64,000 nucleotides of DNA, from the NCBI GenBank assembly GCA_914767715.1, contig OU612069.1:16613387-16677386 (forward strand), given 5' to 3'. Positions 1 through 11,184 of the stretch are shown in pieces. Below the pieces are notes generated by a model. It was not told where the DNA came from, made no database searches, and saw only the letters and a program-made list of their open reading frames with translations. The position numbers were made by a program, and so were the translations under genes. The DNA comes from Membranipora membranacea. Its lineage: Eukaryota; Bryozoa; Gymnolaemata; Cheilostomatida; Membraniporidae. Every line of letters starts with the position of its first letter. Positions within the stretch are counted from its first letter, which is position 1.

Positions 1-3000
1 GAATTATCAAACTTAGACTCCCTCACTACAAGAACAGATATTGTACTACCATTGCAGTGTATGCACCCACAATGTCGAATAACCCAGATAACATCGCACA
101 GTTTTATCAGCAGCTGGATTCCACCTTGAGGACAGTACCTAAAGAAGCTAAAATCATGCTCCTAGGTGAGTTTAATGCTAGAGTTGGCCAAGATAATGAG
201 ATCTGGAATAATTTGTTTGGAAAATTCGGAACTGGACGATTTAATTCCAATGGTGAGCTTTTACTCAATTCTATCTGTACTGAACATCAGCTGGTGATAA
301 CAAATACGAGCTTAAAGCACAAAGCTAGCAATAAAAACTCATAGATGCACCCGAGGTCTTAACACTGGCACCTGATTGACTTCATTATCAACCGCCAATG
401 TGATTTGTGTGACATCAGTGATGCTAGTGCTAGTTACAACTGCAGCACTGATCACATCATGATCAGGTCTTACACCAGGCTCAGAGTGCGGAAGCTCATG
501 TGTAAATCTACTTTGGGCAGTAGGGGGTTCGAGGGTTGATCAATCTGATCAGCTACTTTCCTCTGACAATCAGACCTTACTATCTGAGAAAAAAGACCTT
601 CTCCCTCGTTGTACAGAACATTTCAACACTCTTCTCAATGAAAGCAATGAGGTCGACCACAGAGCAACCAACAACCTACTGCAACACCCAATACAAACCT
701 GGATGGATGATGCTCCTGATTTGGACGAAGTGAACAATGCTATGTATTTGCTCAGCAATGGAAAGTCACCCGGTGCAGATAGAATACACCCTGAAATTAT
801 CAAGTTCAGAGTGGCTCTACTAGTGCAGCACCTGCAACACCACAAGATTGGAAGGATGCTCAGCATATAACTCTGTTTAAGAAAGGTGATCGACATCTCT
901 GTGGGAAATATCGAGGCATCTCACTTCTATCAATACCTGGTAAAGTATTGGCCCGTGTGTTACTCAACAGATTGAGCTCTTATGCAGAGGACCTGCTCCC
1001 AGAGGCACAATGTGGATTTTTTGCAGGCCAAGACACTGTAGATAATTATGATATTCTCCCTGAAGCAAATTCAAGAGGATTGTTTTGAGCCGAGGATGCC
1101 ATTGATTATGGTGTTTCGACTTTCGACACTGTGAAAATATTGCCTTGTGGGCTATTCTTAAGAAACTTGGCAATTTCACCAATCTTGTTTCGGCCCTACA
1201 CCAAGGAATACATTAGTCAGCAGGTTGTTGTGAACAAGTTTAGATGAATGTGGTTACTCGTAATGTGAATGCTAGTAGAGATTGTGAGTATGAGGAATTT
1301 AGGTATTACTTTTGCTAGTCGTCTTCTCATGAACATGATGAGAAGACAACTACAATGTATTACAAATATGTTAACAGTATTAATGAGGACCCCTAATTCA
1401 CACATGAATGAACATGGATGATTAGGGAGTGTGAATGAAGTATTAATAGAAGTGAAGAGCTTAGCTCTGGGACTCTTGACCCACCAAGAGAACTGCGCAC
1501 ATCAGACATTAATTGGAGCTGAAATATGTGGCAACAACGCACAGATACCTAGCCACATATTCAGTATAAGATAATATTATAATAACAAGAAAAACCTACA
1601 GAAAAACCTTCAGAAAAACAACAAGAAAAACGACCGGAAAAAGACCAACAAAAGCAGAATATGCAATCAGCCAAAGGTCTTGCTACATGAGCCTACGAAA
1701 TGCGTGGAATTGTCTTCCCACGCGTGGTAGGCGTGGCTTCATAGGCTAAACACACCCACCTTGTGACAACATTGCTTAGTGAGTGGCCAATGAGCCATGA
1801 CCAATGAGCCATGACCAATGAGTAAGAGTAATGGCCAATTAAATACGCTCTATTGTACCAACTGGCCAATGACAGAAGCGTTTTCGTGGGCCTGTCTAGC
1901 TACACCTTTAGTAAACCTAACCAAGATGATTGTGTGATTGTGGTTGCGAGTTTATATCTTGTTCTGTTTATATTGCATGTTTTTCTATCATGACGATGTC
2001 TCTCACCCGTGTTTTTGTCTATCTCTAGGTTCGATATCACCGTAACAGGACAGGTCGATCAGGATTATTTAACTTTGATGGTTCTCGGTTCAGAGGTAGA
2101 ATAGTATAATTCGGTGAGTTGTATATTTATAAGAATTGGGCATTTGCCATTAACTAGTTGTTAGTGTACACCACAAAGTGCACCATTTAGAGTATATCAA
2201 GGTGTAAGGTGAACTAACGGAATCATTCAGGGTTGAGAACGGAGTGAAGCAGGGCTGTCCGCTTGCTCCAACACTTTTCTCCATCTAGTTGTCAGCGGTG
2301 CTTACTCTGCCTTCAGGGACTTTCAGCGAGGAGTGTTGATCCAAACCAGCACTGGTGCAGATCTCTTCAATATTAGTCAGTTCAAATCTGTCAGAAGCAC
2401 AACAAGGGCTTTGGTACGTGAACTTATATTTGCAGATGATACTGCATTTGTTGCTCAAGACCTCGTTTTGCCCAGTCAGCCAAACAGTTTGGGTAAAAGA
2501 TTAGCATAAAAAAGACTGAGGTGATGTACCAAACTACACTGGGCTTATCTGACGCAGGAGATGACATCCATATTGATATTGAAACCCTTGCTATGGTTAG
2601 CAGGTGTAAGTATCTTGGTACAACTGTCACCAACAACAATAAGGTCGACACTGAACTGGAGATACGCATGTCCAATACCTCAAGAGCCTTTGGGAGACTC
2701 AGATATCATGTATGGGACAATAAGGATCTTACCATCAAGACTTAAAGTGCTGTGTACAGAGCCATCGTTCTATCAGCTCTTCTATATGGTGTCGAATCCT
2801 GGGTTGTGTACAAGGTTACTGCTCATAAAGTTAGTGCATTCATGATGAGACACCTGAGACAGATACTCAACATAAAGTGGTGGCAGTTTATACCAAATGA
2901 AAGGATCCTGAAATCAATTTCCTTGCCTGGCAAGTATGACATTCTCATCAGCAGATGCCTCAGAAGGACCGGTCATGTCAACAGACTAGATAACACAAGA

Positions 3001-3112
3001 ATACCAGAGCTTATATTGTACTCACAACTCACTGATGGTACACATGGAATTGGATGCCCAAAGCTGAGATACGAGGACATCATCAAAAGAAACCCCGTTT
3101 GATCGGGACATC
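1..3112 (+). mobile_element. Decayed non-LTR (LINE) retrotransposon, 5' end outside window
   Basis: Broken reading frames on the plus strand add up to an endonuclease plus reverse transcriptase. Positions 57-344 encode an apurinic-type endonuclease segment (LLGEFNARVG, LVITNTS), continued in a shifted frame by WMHPRSKHWHLIDFII near 343-395. RT motifs follow: YRGISLLSIPGK near 910-945, GVKQGCPLAPTLFSI near 2240-2285, the catalytic LIFADDTAFVAQ near 2422-2460, and the thumb/connection part (SRCKYLGT, YRAIVLSALLYGVESW) at 2521-3102. Many stops and frameshifts show it is dead. The arrangement is that of LINEs often mis-annotated as craniofacial development protein 2. The exact clade is not assigned. 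The window starts inside the element. A 973-bp insertion splits the RT domain. Confidence 0.9.
1236..2208. mobile_element. 973-bp insertion inside the LINE reverse transcriptase
   Basis: RT coding sequence stops at QVVVN (to about 1235) and resumes as LTESFRVENGVKQGC from about 2212. In related elements these two pieces are contiguous, so about 1 kb was inserted. The hexamer GTGAAC flanks the insert on both sides (1230-1235 and 2209-2214), fitting a 6-bp target duplication. The insert has no ORF of note. It contains A-rich AAGAAAAAC-type repeats (1590-1660) and three close CCAAT-containing direct repeats (1778-1830). It does not start TG or end CA, so a solo LTR is not supported. Element class unknown. 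Confidence 0.6.
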
Positions 3113-4351
3113 CCCCTTAGATCTTGGCAGAGCCTATCCCGAAGCAGAGATAATTGGATAATTTGTAGATGATAGATGTCATCATCGGCCACGATGGACA
3201 TCTAACTACTTAGAATGTAAACATTAGCAACATGGAACCCTTTTTAGATGGCAAGTTCACAGCTTTAAAAGAAAATTTATATGATGCAATTATCACAAAC
3301 CGAAATACTGTGGCTGTTGTTTGAGTTCAGAATTGCCTTCTCATAAGCATAACACAGATAACTCCCGAAATAAACATACAGTAAGCAGACCAGAATTGCG
3401 TTAATAATTAGCATGTTCGCTCATTATATCGGCTATTTGTGTAAGGTGGTTTTCTGTAATACTTAATATATGCCACATGAAAGCTCATTTGAGCGAGATT
3501 TAAACAAATTAGTTTCAATGACATGACCAACTAGCTGCATCGCCAGGTAATACTGTAGAACTGTCTTACATGATATGAACTGGACGGCTAAACATCTGTA
3601 CAAGAAACTCCTACTCAGCTTAGTATATAGTCTGCAACAGGACAATATTGTATGGGGCATGCATGGGGCCAAGTTTGGTATTTGGAGCCAAGTCTTAGTA
3701 TTGGGGTCAAGTTTTACTAGTGGGGCCAAGTTTTATATTTGGAGCCAAGTTTTGGTATTTGGGGCCAATTTTTACTAATTGGGGCCAAGTTTCATTGCAT
3801 GGGGTCAAGTTTTAGTATTTGGGGCCAAGTTTTACTAATAGGGGCCAAGTTTGGCTTGTGCCAAGTTTTGCTCGTGCCAAGTTTTGCTCGTGCCAAGTTT
3901 GGCTCGGGCCAAGTTTGGCTCGGGCCAAGTTTGGCTCGGGCCAAGTTGTCGCGGATTTGGTGCATCTGCCTAGTTAACTTCCGATAAAATTTTTGCCATT
4001 CGAATTAGAATTGATTCCTGTTACCATTGTTCTTTCTATCGTGTAAGCACACAAACCTGAATCACTGTGAAATAGTTGCCATCTTCCAAGTTGAAATACA
4101 GGGTTCTCAAAATCACACTGGGATAGACCAAACAATTTAGAGACAAGTTTTTGAGAGATAACCATCCGTAAAAACTGGAGATGAATTGTAATTCACCAAA
4201 ATCTAAGCAACCTAGCACTATTACCTGCAGGAGGGTACCGGGGGCTAAAAACTCGACCCTGTAATCTCCCTAGTGAGGACAAATCTCACAATAAATGACA
4301 AGGTTTGAATGGTAAGGGACGGGTACCAAGCAAGGCTGGTAAGTGAAGACA
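3113..4351. other. Intergenic stretch, no gene seen
   Basis: Apart from the minisatellite at 3655-3945 I see no coding exon, RNA gene or recognisable element. Sequence just after 3112 may be the decayed 3' part of the LINE: short frames with paired cysteines (KYCGCC near 3310) recall the C-terminal zinc-binding end of such elements. Confidence 0.5.
3655..3945. repeat. Tandem minisatellite, GGGGCCAAGTTT units
   Basis: About 15 degenerate copies of a unit containing GGGCCAAGTTT. In the first part the spacing is about 20 bp (GGGGCCAAGTTTTAGTATTT). From about 3845 it changes to a 14-16-bp form (GCTCGTGCCAAGTTTT, then GGCTCGGGCCAAGTTT) that is nearly perfect over the last copies. The open frames across it (3575-3778, 3739-3987) are repeat artefacts. 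Confidence 0.9.
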
Positions 4352-4983
4352 ACCCTAGAAGAGCTGATCCAAAGGCTGCCAGTCCACATCTGGAGTGGGG
4401 AATTACCAATGAGTTAAATCTAAATTACCGCTCAGTGGTGAATTGGTCACCACAACTTTTCCCTTTAATTTAAAAAATGACAACTTGTATTTTAAGTACC
4501 AGTCAAATGTGAACTGTATATTTTCAACATAAAATACATATAAAATATATTCAATCTGAAACGAGCCATATTTTGTTTCATAATGAGGAGGATAAAAAAA
4601 TTTAAATCAACAGAGCATTATGTGCAGGTCATGTGATACTCAGTTAGTTCGATCAAAGTGGACCACAGCAAGCGGGGGTGGTGAACAGGGTGCCAAGTCT
4701 AATTGTAAGTAAAACGCTGATAAGAATTTAACGAATATGATAAAAATATGCAAACACGCTCAGTATGATGATCCAATGAATGTGCCAGCGATCTCTCTTT
4801 CTTTTGTTATCATTACTAAGTTCAGTCAGTGACACAGCAATATCAGAATGATCATTATCCCCACCATATACACGCTTACGCATATCTAACGATAGTCTGT
4901 GGTATTCTGCTGCTTTTTTATACTCATTCATTGCGTTGTAAGTGGTACCCAAGTTATTAAAAAGCAACTACACAGAGAAAAAA
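4352..4983 (-). repeat. Left arm of an inverted segmental duplication
   Basis: Read on the minus strand, this segment matches 7125-8279 on the plus strand at high identity. The match covers a TPR exon, its acceptor (GTGTAG before TTGCTTTTTAATAAC), the 3' flank with GTTTTACTTACAATTAGACT, and the outer boundary with CCAGTCCACATCTGG. The two arms differ mainly in the number of TPR units (one here, five in the right arm), so unequal exchange or unit expansion followed the duplication. Confidence 0.88.
4728..4968 (-). pseudogene. TPR exon fragment, single kinesin-light-chain-type repeat (left arm)
   Basis: The minus strand encodes LFNNLGTTYNAMNEYKKAAE followed by YHRLSLDMRKRVYGG and a tail DHSDIAVSLTELSNDNKRKR. 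It opens directly after a good splice acceptor, so it is an internal or last exon, not a start. It has the head of the first repeat and the tail of the last repeat of the right-arm copy, as if the middle four repeats were lost by recombination. TPR helices of this type bind proteins. Here there are too few repeats for a stable solenoid, and no upstream exon is visible, so it is called a gene fragment. Confidence 0.7.
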
Positions 4984-7124
4984 CAAGTTTTAAAGCAAAG
5001 CTAAAAGCAAAGTCATCGCATAAACGGCACCAATTCACACAGTGTTTATTCTATATGTAGGTGCAACAACGTGGTTTAACTATATTTCGATTCATTCTTA
5101 TCGCTATCCAGCCTGAACACATATATACTTTTGTATCCTATAGGAGTGAATGTTAGCTTTAGTTTATTTTGGCTAGCGGAATGTTAGCTATCACTAAACA
5201 ATATCACGGTAAAGATTGAGACAATGAGGTAACGGAAAACCTAATGTTTTCAGAAGTTCATAATATTGCAGCGTGGTATACACTCAAAAGAGATCAAAGT
5301 AATAGGGTTTGAGGATAAGCCGAATTTTGGCCTTGCTGCTTATATAGAGTAGAGTCCAAGCTAAAAATGTGATAGCTGCGGCACTGTGAAATTGTATGCA
5401 CACACTATAACTTCAGGTTATGCTGGCGGACCAGTACCCAGTTCTGATTATTTACAATGATAATTTTATTTTTTGTAGCATAGGCCTATATATGTCTGAT
5501 AAATACTTGATGTATAGTGACGTTTTAGGGAGCAGTATAGGCGTTACTCCGGAATAATATGAGCAATGCAGTTGGTTTAAATAATCTTCCTATATAAAGT
5601 GAAGGTGTAGATATCCATTCTCGGCATGCGATATCTATTATCAGCATCGGGCGTCTCATTCTAAAGTTTATATAACGGCTGAAATATGTCCACAGATCAT
5701 GCAGGTCAGGGGGCGGTTATTGCGACTTCACGTCAGATGGAACACTGTTGCAGAGCGTATTGTCATACTTTTAGTAAATTTAATCCATTATTTGCTAGAA
5801 TTGCGTCGGAACTTAGTGTTGACAGGTTACAGGTTGTTAATATGTTGGCGAGATCCAGTTGTATCATCATCTACAAAAAAAAACATACATGATGAAAAGA
5901 TATACCCATTTGTATCTCACCAGGGGTGTGGTATGGAGCAACAGAAATGCAGAGTAACAGGACCGGGCTTATCAAATCAAAACAAATTATTATTGTATGC
6001 ATATTGGACCAAGAATAGTATCCTTTTAGAGCAAATTTATCAACAGTGTTCGAGGTTCAAATAAATCCCTCTCGGGAACAAAAAAAGGGAATAGGCTGAC
6101 AATGCAATTTGTAAAAGACACAAGACGAAAATCTTGAGAAATTAAAACACGAACCTAGTAGTAATTAAGTCTCAACAGACCCTGCACCTAATCCCCAAGG
6201 GGAGGGAGTTCATTGCCTTGTCAGACAGATAATAAATCAGCAGCTCAATGAAGTCACAAATAAGTAAAAATGCTCAGTCTACTAATCAAGGAGTCAGAAG
6301 GAGTCTAACTAATTCATGGATGGATTCAGCAGCATTAGCCTCTTCACTGTACAAGTATAACTATATTATGTTGTCAGGACATGCATTGGTTGGGAGTAAC
6401 CCTTGGGTCACCACACAAACAAACAAATAAATTAAAAACAGCCGGAGAGAATCTCAACTTTCATATTTAGTATCTTCAATATTATTTATCATTATACATT
6501 CCAAATGTTTGCTTTATTACACTTACTTACTCCCTGAGCTGGTAATACTTGTTTATGTAGTAGGAAGTAGTTGCTGTGCTTCACCCACTGCAATCTGTCC
6601 ATGGCAACTAGTGTGGTGTGGTGGTAGGTAGAAGATGCAAATATTACTTAGCTGCTCTATTGTTGCAGAAAGCAAGTTTCATTGTCTGTCTAGTGAGCAG
6701 AAGCTGAGCTTTGGGAAGTTCTCTGACTACTAACTTAACTGAATGAATCTGAACTGAAAAATGTGCTCTAGCCTGGAAAGTCTGTCATGTGTGGATGGGG
6801 GGTACACCCATCAACCCACACAACACAGCCTGCCTAAGATAAATAGGTTTATGGGAAATCCACATAGACATATCATGTCTATGACATATGTCTATGGAAA
6901 TCCAGGTTACTAGTCCACTCCATTCATTGGCTGAGCCTTCTTCTTCTTCTTCTGCTTTCTGGCCAGAATCAAGAAGGGACGCCTTAATATTTATGCAATT
7001 AATACACCAAATATTTCTTTTCCAAAAAGACTTTTTACTTTTTCTTTATTTTCACATATTTCACATTTCAGATGAGAGTTAGACCAGTGAGCTTTAATAC
7101 AATCAATTTTATGAGCAAAAGTTG
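4984..7124. other. Spacer between the two inverted arms, no confident gene
   Basis: About 2.1 kb separates the arms. The only sizeable frame is 5686-5892 (68 codons; overlapping frame to 6064), with no motif or clean splice site that I can name. A fragment of the micro-palindrome core (GAGGGAGTTCATTG, 6202-6215) and a CATAGACATAT direct/inverted cluster near 6863-6896 are present. Otherwise nothing is recognised. Confidence 0.45.
6202..6215. repeat. Core fragment of the micro-palindrome family
   Basis: The 14-mer GAGGGAGTTCATTG is identical to the right half of the insertions at 21362, 35479 and 56284, but here no left CAATGAAC half or 7-bp duplication is clear. It may be a degenerate or truncated copy. 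Confidence 0.45.
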
Positions 7125-8279
7125 TTTTTCTCTGTGTAGTTGCTTTTTAATAACTTGGGTACCACTTACAACGCAATGAATGAGTATAACAAAGCAGCAG
7201 AATACCACAGACTATCGTTGGAAATGCGTAAGTATGTACATGGTGAGACTAGTGACCATTCTGATATTGCTATATCACTTTATAACCTGGGTACCACTTA
7301 CAACGCAATGAATGAGTACGACAAAGCTGCAGAGTACCACAGACTATCTCTAGAAATGAAGAAGCGTATACACGGTGATAATAGTGATCACACTGCTATT
7401 GCTGTGTCACTTAATAACCTGGTAAACACATACCACGCAATGATTGAGTATAAAAAAGCAGCAGAATACCACAGACTATCGTTAGATATGCGTATGCGTA
7501 TACACGGTGAGAATAGTGATCACTCTGATATTCCTGTGTCACTTGATAACCTGGGTATCACTCACTACACGATGAATGAGTACGACAAAGCTGCAGAGTA
7601 CCACAGACTATCTCTAGAAATGAAGAAACGTGTAAATGGTGAGAATAGTGATCACTCTGCTATTGCTGTGTCACTTAATAACCTCGTAAACACATACCAC
7701 GCAATGATTGAGTATAACAAAGCAGCAGAATACCACAGACTATCGTTAGATATGCGTAAGCGTGTATACCATTCATTCATTCTGATATTGCTGTGTCACT
7801 GACTGAACTTAGTAATGATAACAAAAGAAAGAGAGATCGCCGGTACATTCATTGGATCATCATACTCAGCGTGCTTTGCATATTTTTATCATATTTGTTA
7901 AATTCTTATCAGCGTTTTACTTACAATTAGACTTGGCACCCTCGTTCACCACCCCCGCTTGCTGTGGTCCACTTTGATCAAACTAACTGAGTATCACATG
8001 ACCTGCACATAATGCTCTGTTATTTTTAATTTTCTTATCCTCCTCATTATGAAACAAAATATGGCTGCTTTCAAATTGAATATATTTTATATGTATTTTA
8101 TGTTGAAATTATACAGCTCACATTTGACTGGTACTTAAAATACAAGTTGTCATTTTAAAAAAATAGGGAAAAGTTGTGGTGACCAATTCACCACTGAGCG
8201 ATAATTTAGATTTAACTCATTGGTAACTCCCCACTCCAGATGTGGACTGGCAGCCTTTGGAACAGCTCTACTAGGGTTC
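7125..8279 (+). repeat. Right arm of the inverted segmental duplication
   Basis: This is the reverse-complement partner of 4352-4983. Homology includes the acceptor before the TPR exon, the region from TGACTGAACTTAGTAATG (about 7798) to the 3' flank, and the outer end near 8279 where a LINE fragment begins. This arm is longer because the TPR exon carries five units. Confidence 0.88.
7140..7802 (+). pseudogene. Exon with five 42-residue TPRs (kinesin-light-chain/NPHP3 type), 3' frameshifted
   Basis: The open frame starts right after acceptor TCTGTGTAG and encodes five TPR units of 42 residues, each of the form NNLGTTYNAMNEYDKAAEYH plus RLSLEMKKRIHGENSDHSDI. Units 2-3 and 4-5 are nearly identical pairs, showing a recent 252-bp (two-unit) duplication. 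After KRVY a small deletion, seen by comparison with the left arm, shifts the frame so that it ends at 7802. The left arm keeps the intact tail (SDIAVSLTELSNDNKRKR). Such arrays form the sensor half of STAND/NLR-like proteins or kinesin light chains; no NTPase domain is seen here. Upstream exons were not found, so I treat it as a partial or broken gene. Confidence 0.7.
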
Positions 8280-8286
8280 AAATGTT

Positions 8287-8468
8287 CACGAACCAAAGCC
8301 CTTGTTGTGCTTCTGACAGATTTGAACAGACTAATATTGAAGAGATCTGCACCAGTGCTGCTTTGGATCAACACTCCTTGCTGAAAGTCTCTGAAGGCAG
8401 AGTAAGCACCGCTGACAACTAGATGGAGAAAAGTGTGGGAGCAAGCGGACAGCCCTGCTTCACTCCGG
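8287..8468 (-). mobile_element. LINE reverse-transcriptase fragment
   Basis: The minus strand matches positions about 2240-2420 of the LINE at the window start: KQGC/PLAPTLFS, then STGADLFNIS and VRSTTRALVRE. It is cut off at both ends, just before the FADD box on one side. It abuts the outer edge of the right duplication arm. Confidence 0.85.
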
Positions 8469-9177
8469 TATACCTAAATCTAATAGACTACACTAAAGCT
8501 ATAGATCAGTGCTCGTTTTCCTCTACCCACCGGACCCCTAATTACAGCCATAGTTGGATCACCAAATTGTATACTGAATTTATTTCAGTGCTTTCAGTTG
8601 AGGGTGCAATAGTGAGGACCAGAAAGCCATTTAAATAGCAAGTTAGATTGACAGTTACAGTCTTTTATATTTTATATAATACCGAAGTGTATAATGAGAC
8701 AATTCCGATGTTACATGTGAATTATCAGTGCAACACTTAGTGAGTGATCTCAGCAGTGTGACACACTGATATAAAATAATAAACTGATTGGTCTGAGGTA
8801 CTCATAATAATCGTCAATAATATAAATACAATTATAACTTTGGGTAGAGTGATAAACAACAATAACTAAATAAATGTATTAGTTAGTTGGAGGTACTTGC
8901 TAAAAAAATCAAGTATGTTATTTCTAATTTCAATTATAGCAGAATTTTTACTGGTACCTTTGTACATATATTTTGATGAAAATTAATAGTATGAAACTTT
9001 ATAGGCCGAAAGAGGTCATAGAATCTAACTGGAATATCCGTACCTCATGTATACCCATAGTCATTGATAAATTATAAATGTCTTTAGATTTCATAAAGGA
9101 TTTGACTAAGAGAAATATTTCAGTTTCTGTCTTTCTCTATATATATATTGGCTGCCTTGAAACACTTGATGAAGGAT
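8469..9177. other. Intergenic, AT-rich, nothing recognised
   Basis: No exon-like frame, RNA gene or repeat seen. Confidence 0.5.
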
Positions 9178-9417
9178 TTAGGCCAGAAGCAAAAGGTGTT
9201 TCGTTTTTGCATTATATGTGTGTGGACATAACTCCTATTCTGTGTAATTTTACTAACCTAATCTTCAGGGAATTCCAGGTTGAAACTGCATTGTGGGGAT
9301 TTTGTTGACTTGCCAATTTATTTACCAAGTAAATTTGCAGAAGTCTGCTCGTGTTAGATCAGGACAAATTTAAAATTTTCAATAAGTTTAATGTCAGATC
9401 TTTATGAGGTTAGTATG

Positions 9418-10075
9418 ATACTGTTTTGCGGCAGCATATCCGCAATATTTCTCAAAATTGCATATAATAAGTGAAATGTTAAGAATTCAATAAAAGGAGT
9501 TTCTAGGGTGGAACAACGTGCTGAATCCAATATTAAGGGTGTACCCAGGGTTGTAGCGATCATGTCAGCGGCAGCGCAGCAGCATATCCTCATTTCCTCG
9601 AAAAATAGCTTTTAATGAGTGAAATATTAAGAGTTTAAATAAAAGGTGTTTCAATGGTATAATAATGTGCTGAATATAAAAAAATAAGGGTGTAACCTAG
9701 AACAAGTTTGATCCAATTGCCTGCATGCCTGTTGCTCCCGATCCACTGGTCACGCTGCGGCATGACCAGTGGATTGGAAGCCACTCGGAATGCAGGCAAA
9801 TGGACCAAACTTGGTCTAGTGCACCCAGTCGTAGCAATCATGTCAGCGGAAGATCGGCAGCGCGGCAACATATCACAATTTTTCTCAAAATCGCTTATAA
9901 TAAGTGAAATGTTACAAGTTTTAAACAAGGGTATATCTAGGGTAGAACAAAATGCTGAATCTAAAACTGAGAGTGTACCCGGTTGTAGCAATCATGTCAG
10001 CGGCAGCGCGGCACCATACCTGCAATTTTCTTCACAATCGGTTAGGTAAGTGAAATGTTAAGTGATTAATATGGT
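9418..10075. repeat. Satellite-like tandem repeat, about 140-bp unit
   Basis: Units share GTAGCAATCATGTCAGCGG, CAGCGCGGCA, a CTCAAAATCGCTTATAATAA stretch, AGTGAAATGTTAAGAG and GGGTGTACCCAG. Clear copies begin near 9425, 9550, 9830 and 9980; decayed ones continue near 10140, 10240 and 10390. One unit is interrupted by a MITE at 9698-9818. Confidence 0.8.
9698..9818. mobile_element. MITE family A copy, ends TAGACCAAG
   Basis: A 121-bp insertion with near-palindromic ends (TAGAACAAGTTTG ... CAAACTTGGTCTA) and the internal words TTGCCTGCAT and GATCCACTGGTCA. It splits a satellite unit: neighbouring units read AAGGGTGTACCCAG at the spot where this one has GTGTAACC, insert, GTGCACCC, giving a natural empty site and an 8-9-bp target duplication. 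Other copies are at about 35346-35476, 44477-44592 and 47915-48003. Confidence 0.75.
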
Positions 10076-11184
10076 CAGCAGGAAACATGACTATATGTAT
10101 GATTTTAACAAGATATTTTATCACACCATTTTAAAAGGTGGTCAGCGACAGCACTACATCTCAATGAGAACAAGACAAATAGCAGCCTAGATGTGAGACA
10201 AATTTGATGTAGGAAAGAAGTGTGTACCCAGTTGAAGAGGTCAGCCGCAGCACTACTGCATATCCCAAATATTTACACTATCGATATGTGATTAGTGGGA
10301 AGTCAAGAGTTTGATGCAGTTGACACAAGTCAAGACTATAGTCCTGGATTCTACATTGTATATGTTTTATCATTGCATGAGGTGGTTGGTGAGAGACAGC
10401 GCTACCGCATATCCCCATATCTGTCATTAGCATGTTAGGAAAGTATGCGAAGCTGGCATATCTAAGTTTTTCAGACTCTGACAGTTGGGTTTCTTTACTG
10501 AAAAGTGAGGCACTCATTGAACTCTTTGCTCATGTGCTATGCAAAAGATATCCAGCCGAAAAATGACATAAGAGGCAATTGAAACATCAAAAATGTCGTT
10601 GGTAATTGCCCCAAGACAGTGGTCTTAAGACCATACAATATCATACTAGTCCCATAAGAAGTTTGACATAATTCAATTGAAATTTTTCAATTTGTGCTGG
10701 TCTGATACGAGCAGACTTCTCTACAAGTTTACTTTGTGAATTAATTGCCATGTCAACAAATCCCACAATGCCATTTCAACCTGGAATTCCTTGATGGTTA
10801 GATTAGTTAGACTACACAGAATAGGAGTTATTTCCCCACACATATAATGCCAAAACAAAACACCTTTTAATTTCTAAATATGACCACTACAACTGGGTAC
10901 ACCCAGTGGATTTTACAGAACATACACCAATGAAGTATAAAACGTGATCAATATCCTGCCATCAATTATTGTCCGTGCCATAACAACTTATGCTATAGCT
11001 GCTTCTGGCCTAATTGTGGTGGAGGCAGGTGGGTCAAGGCTTGAAAACTCATGCAAACAAAAAACTTAGACATATTTAGAGTATGTTACTTGTAGGTTTC
11101 CATGTTCTATATCAATTGCCGTCGGAAGGAAAATGTGATGCGAAGCCTTGCATTTAACTCAGAAAGGCAAATATGCATAAAAAG

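Larger units (their letters stand above)
9178..11013. mobile_element. Inverted-repeat (foldback-like) element with internal 140-bp repeats
   Basis: Sequence at 9178-9395 (TTAGGCCAGAAGC ... AAAAGGTGTTT ... GGAATTCCAGGTTGAAA ... AAATTTTCAAT) returns in reverse complement at about 10660-11013. The right arm holds about 115 bp more, between GGCCAGAAGC and AAAAGGTGTT, containing GGGTGTACCCAGTTGTAG, which is the motif of the internal repeats. Between the arms lie the satellite-like units. No transposase is encoded, so this would be non-autonomous. No clear target duplication was seen. Confidence 0.7.

Noticed and set aside
1-350. Host craniofacial-development-protein-like gene
   Set aside because: The endonuclease frame continues into reverse transcriptase motifs, so it is a LINE.
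1236-2208. Solo LTR
   Set aside because: No TG...CA ends at the duplication borders and no polyadenylation/primer-site context.
3655-3945. CRISPR-like array
   Set aside because: Contiguous degenerate tandem repeats without unique spacers, in animal DNA.
9402-10049. Several ORFs of 60-118 codons on both strands
   Set aside because: They are periodic frames through the 140-bp satellite units.
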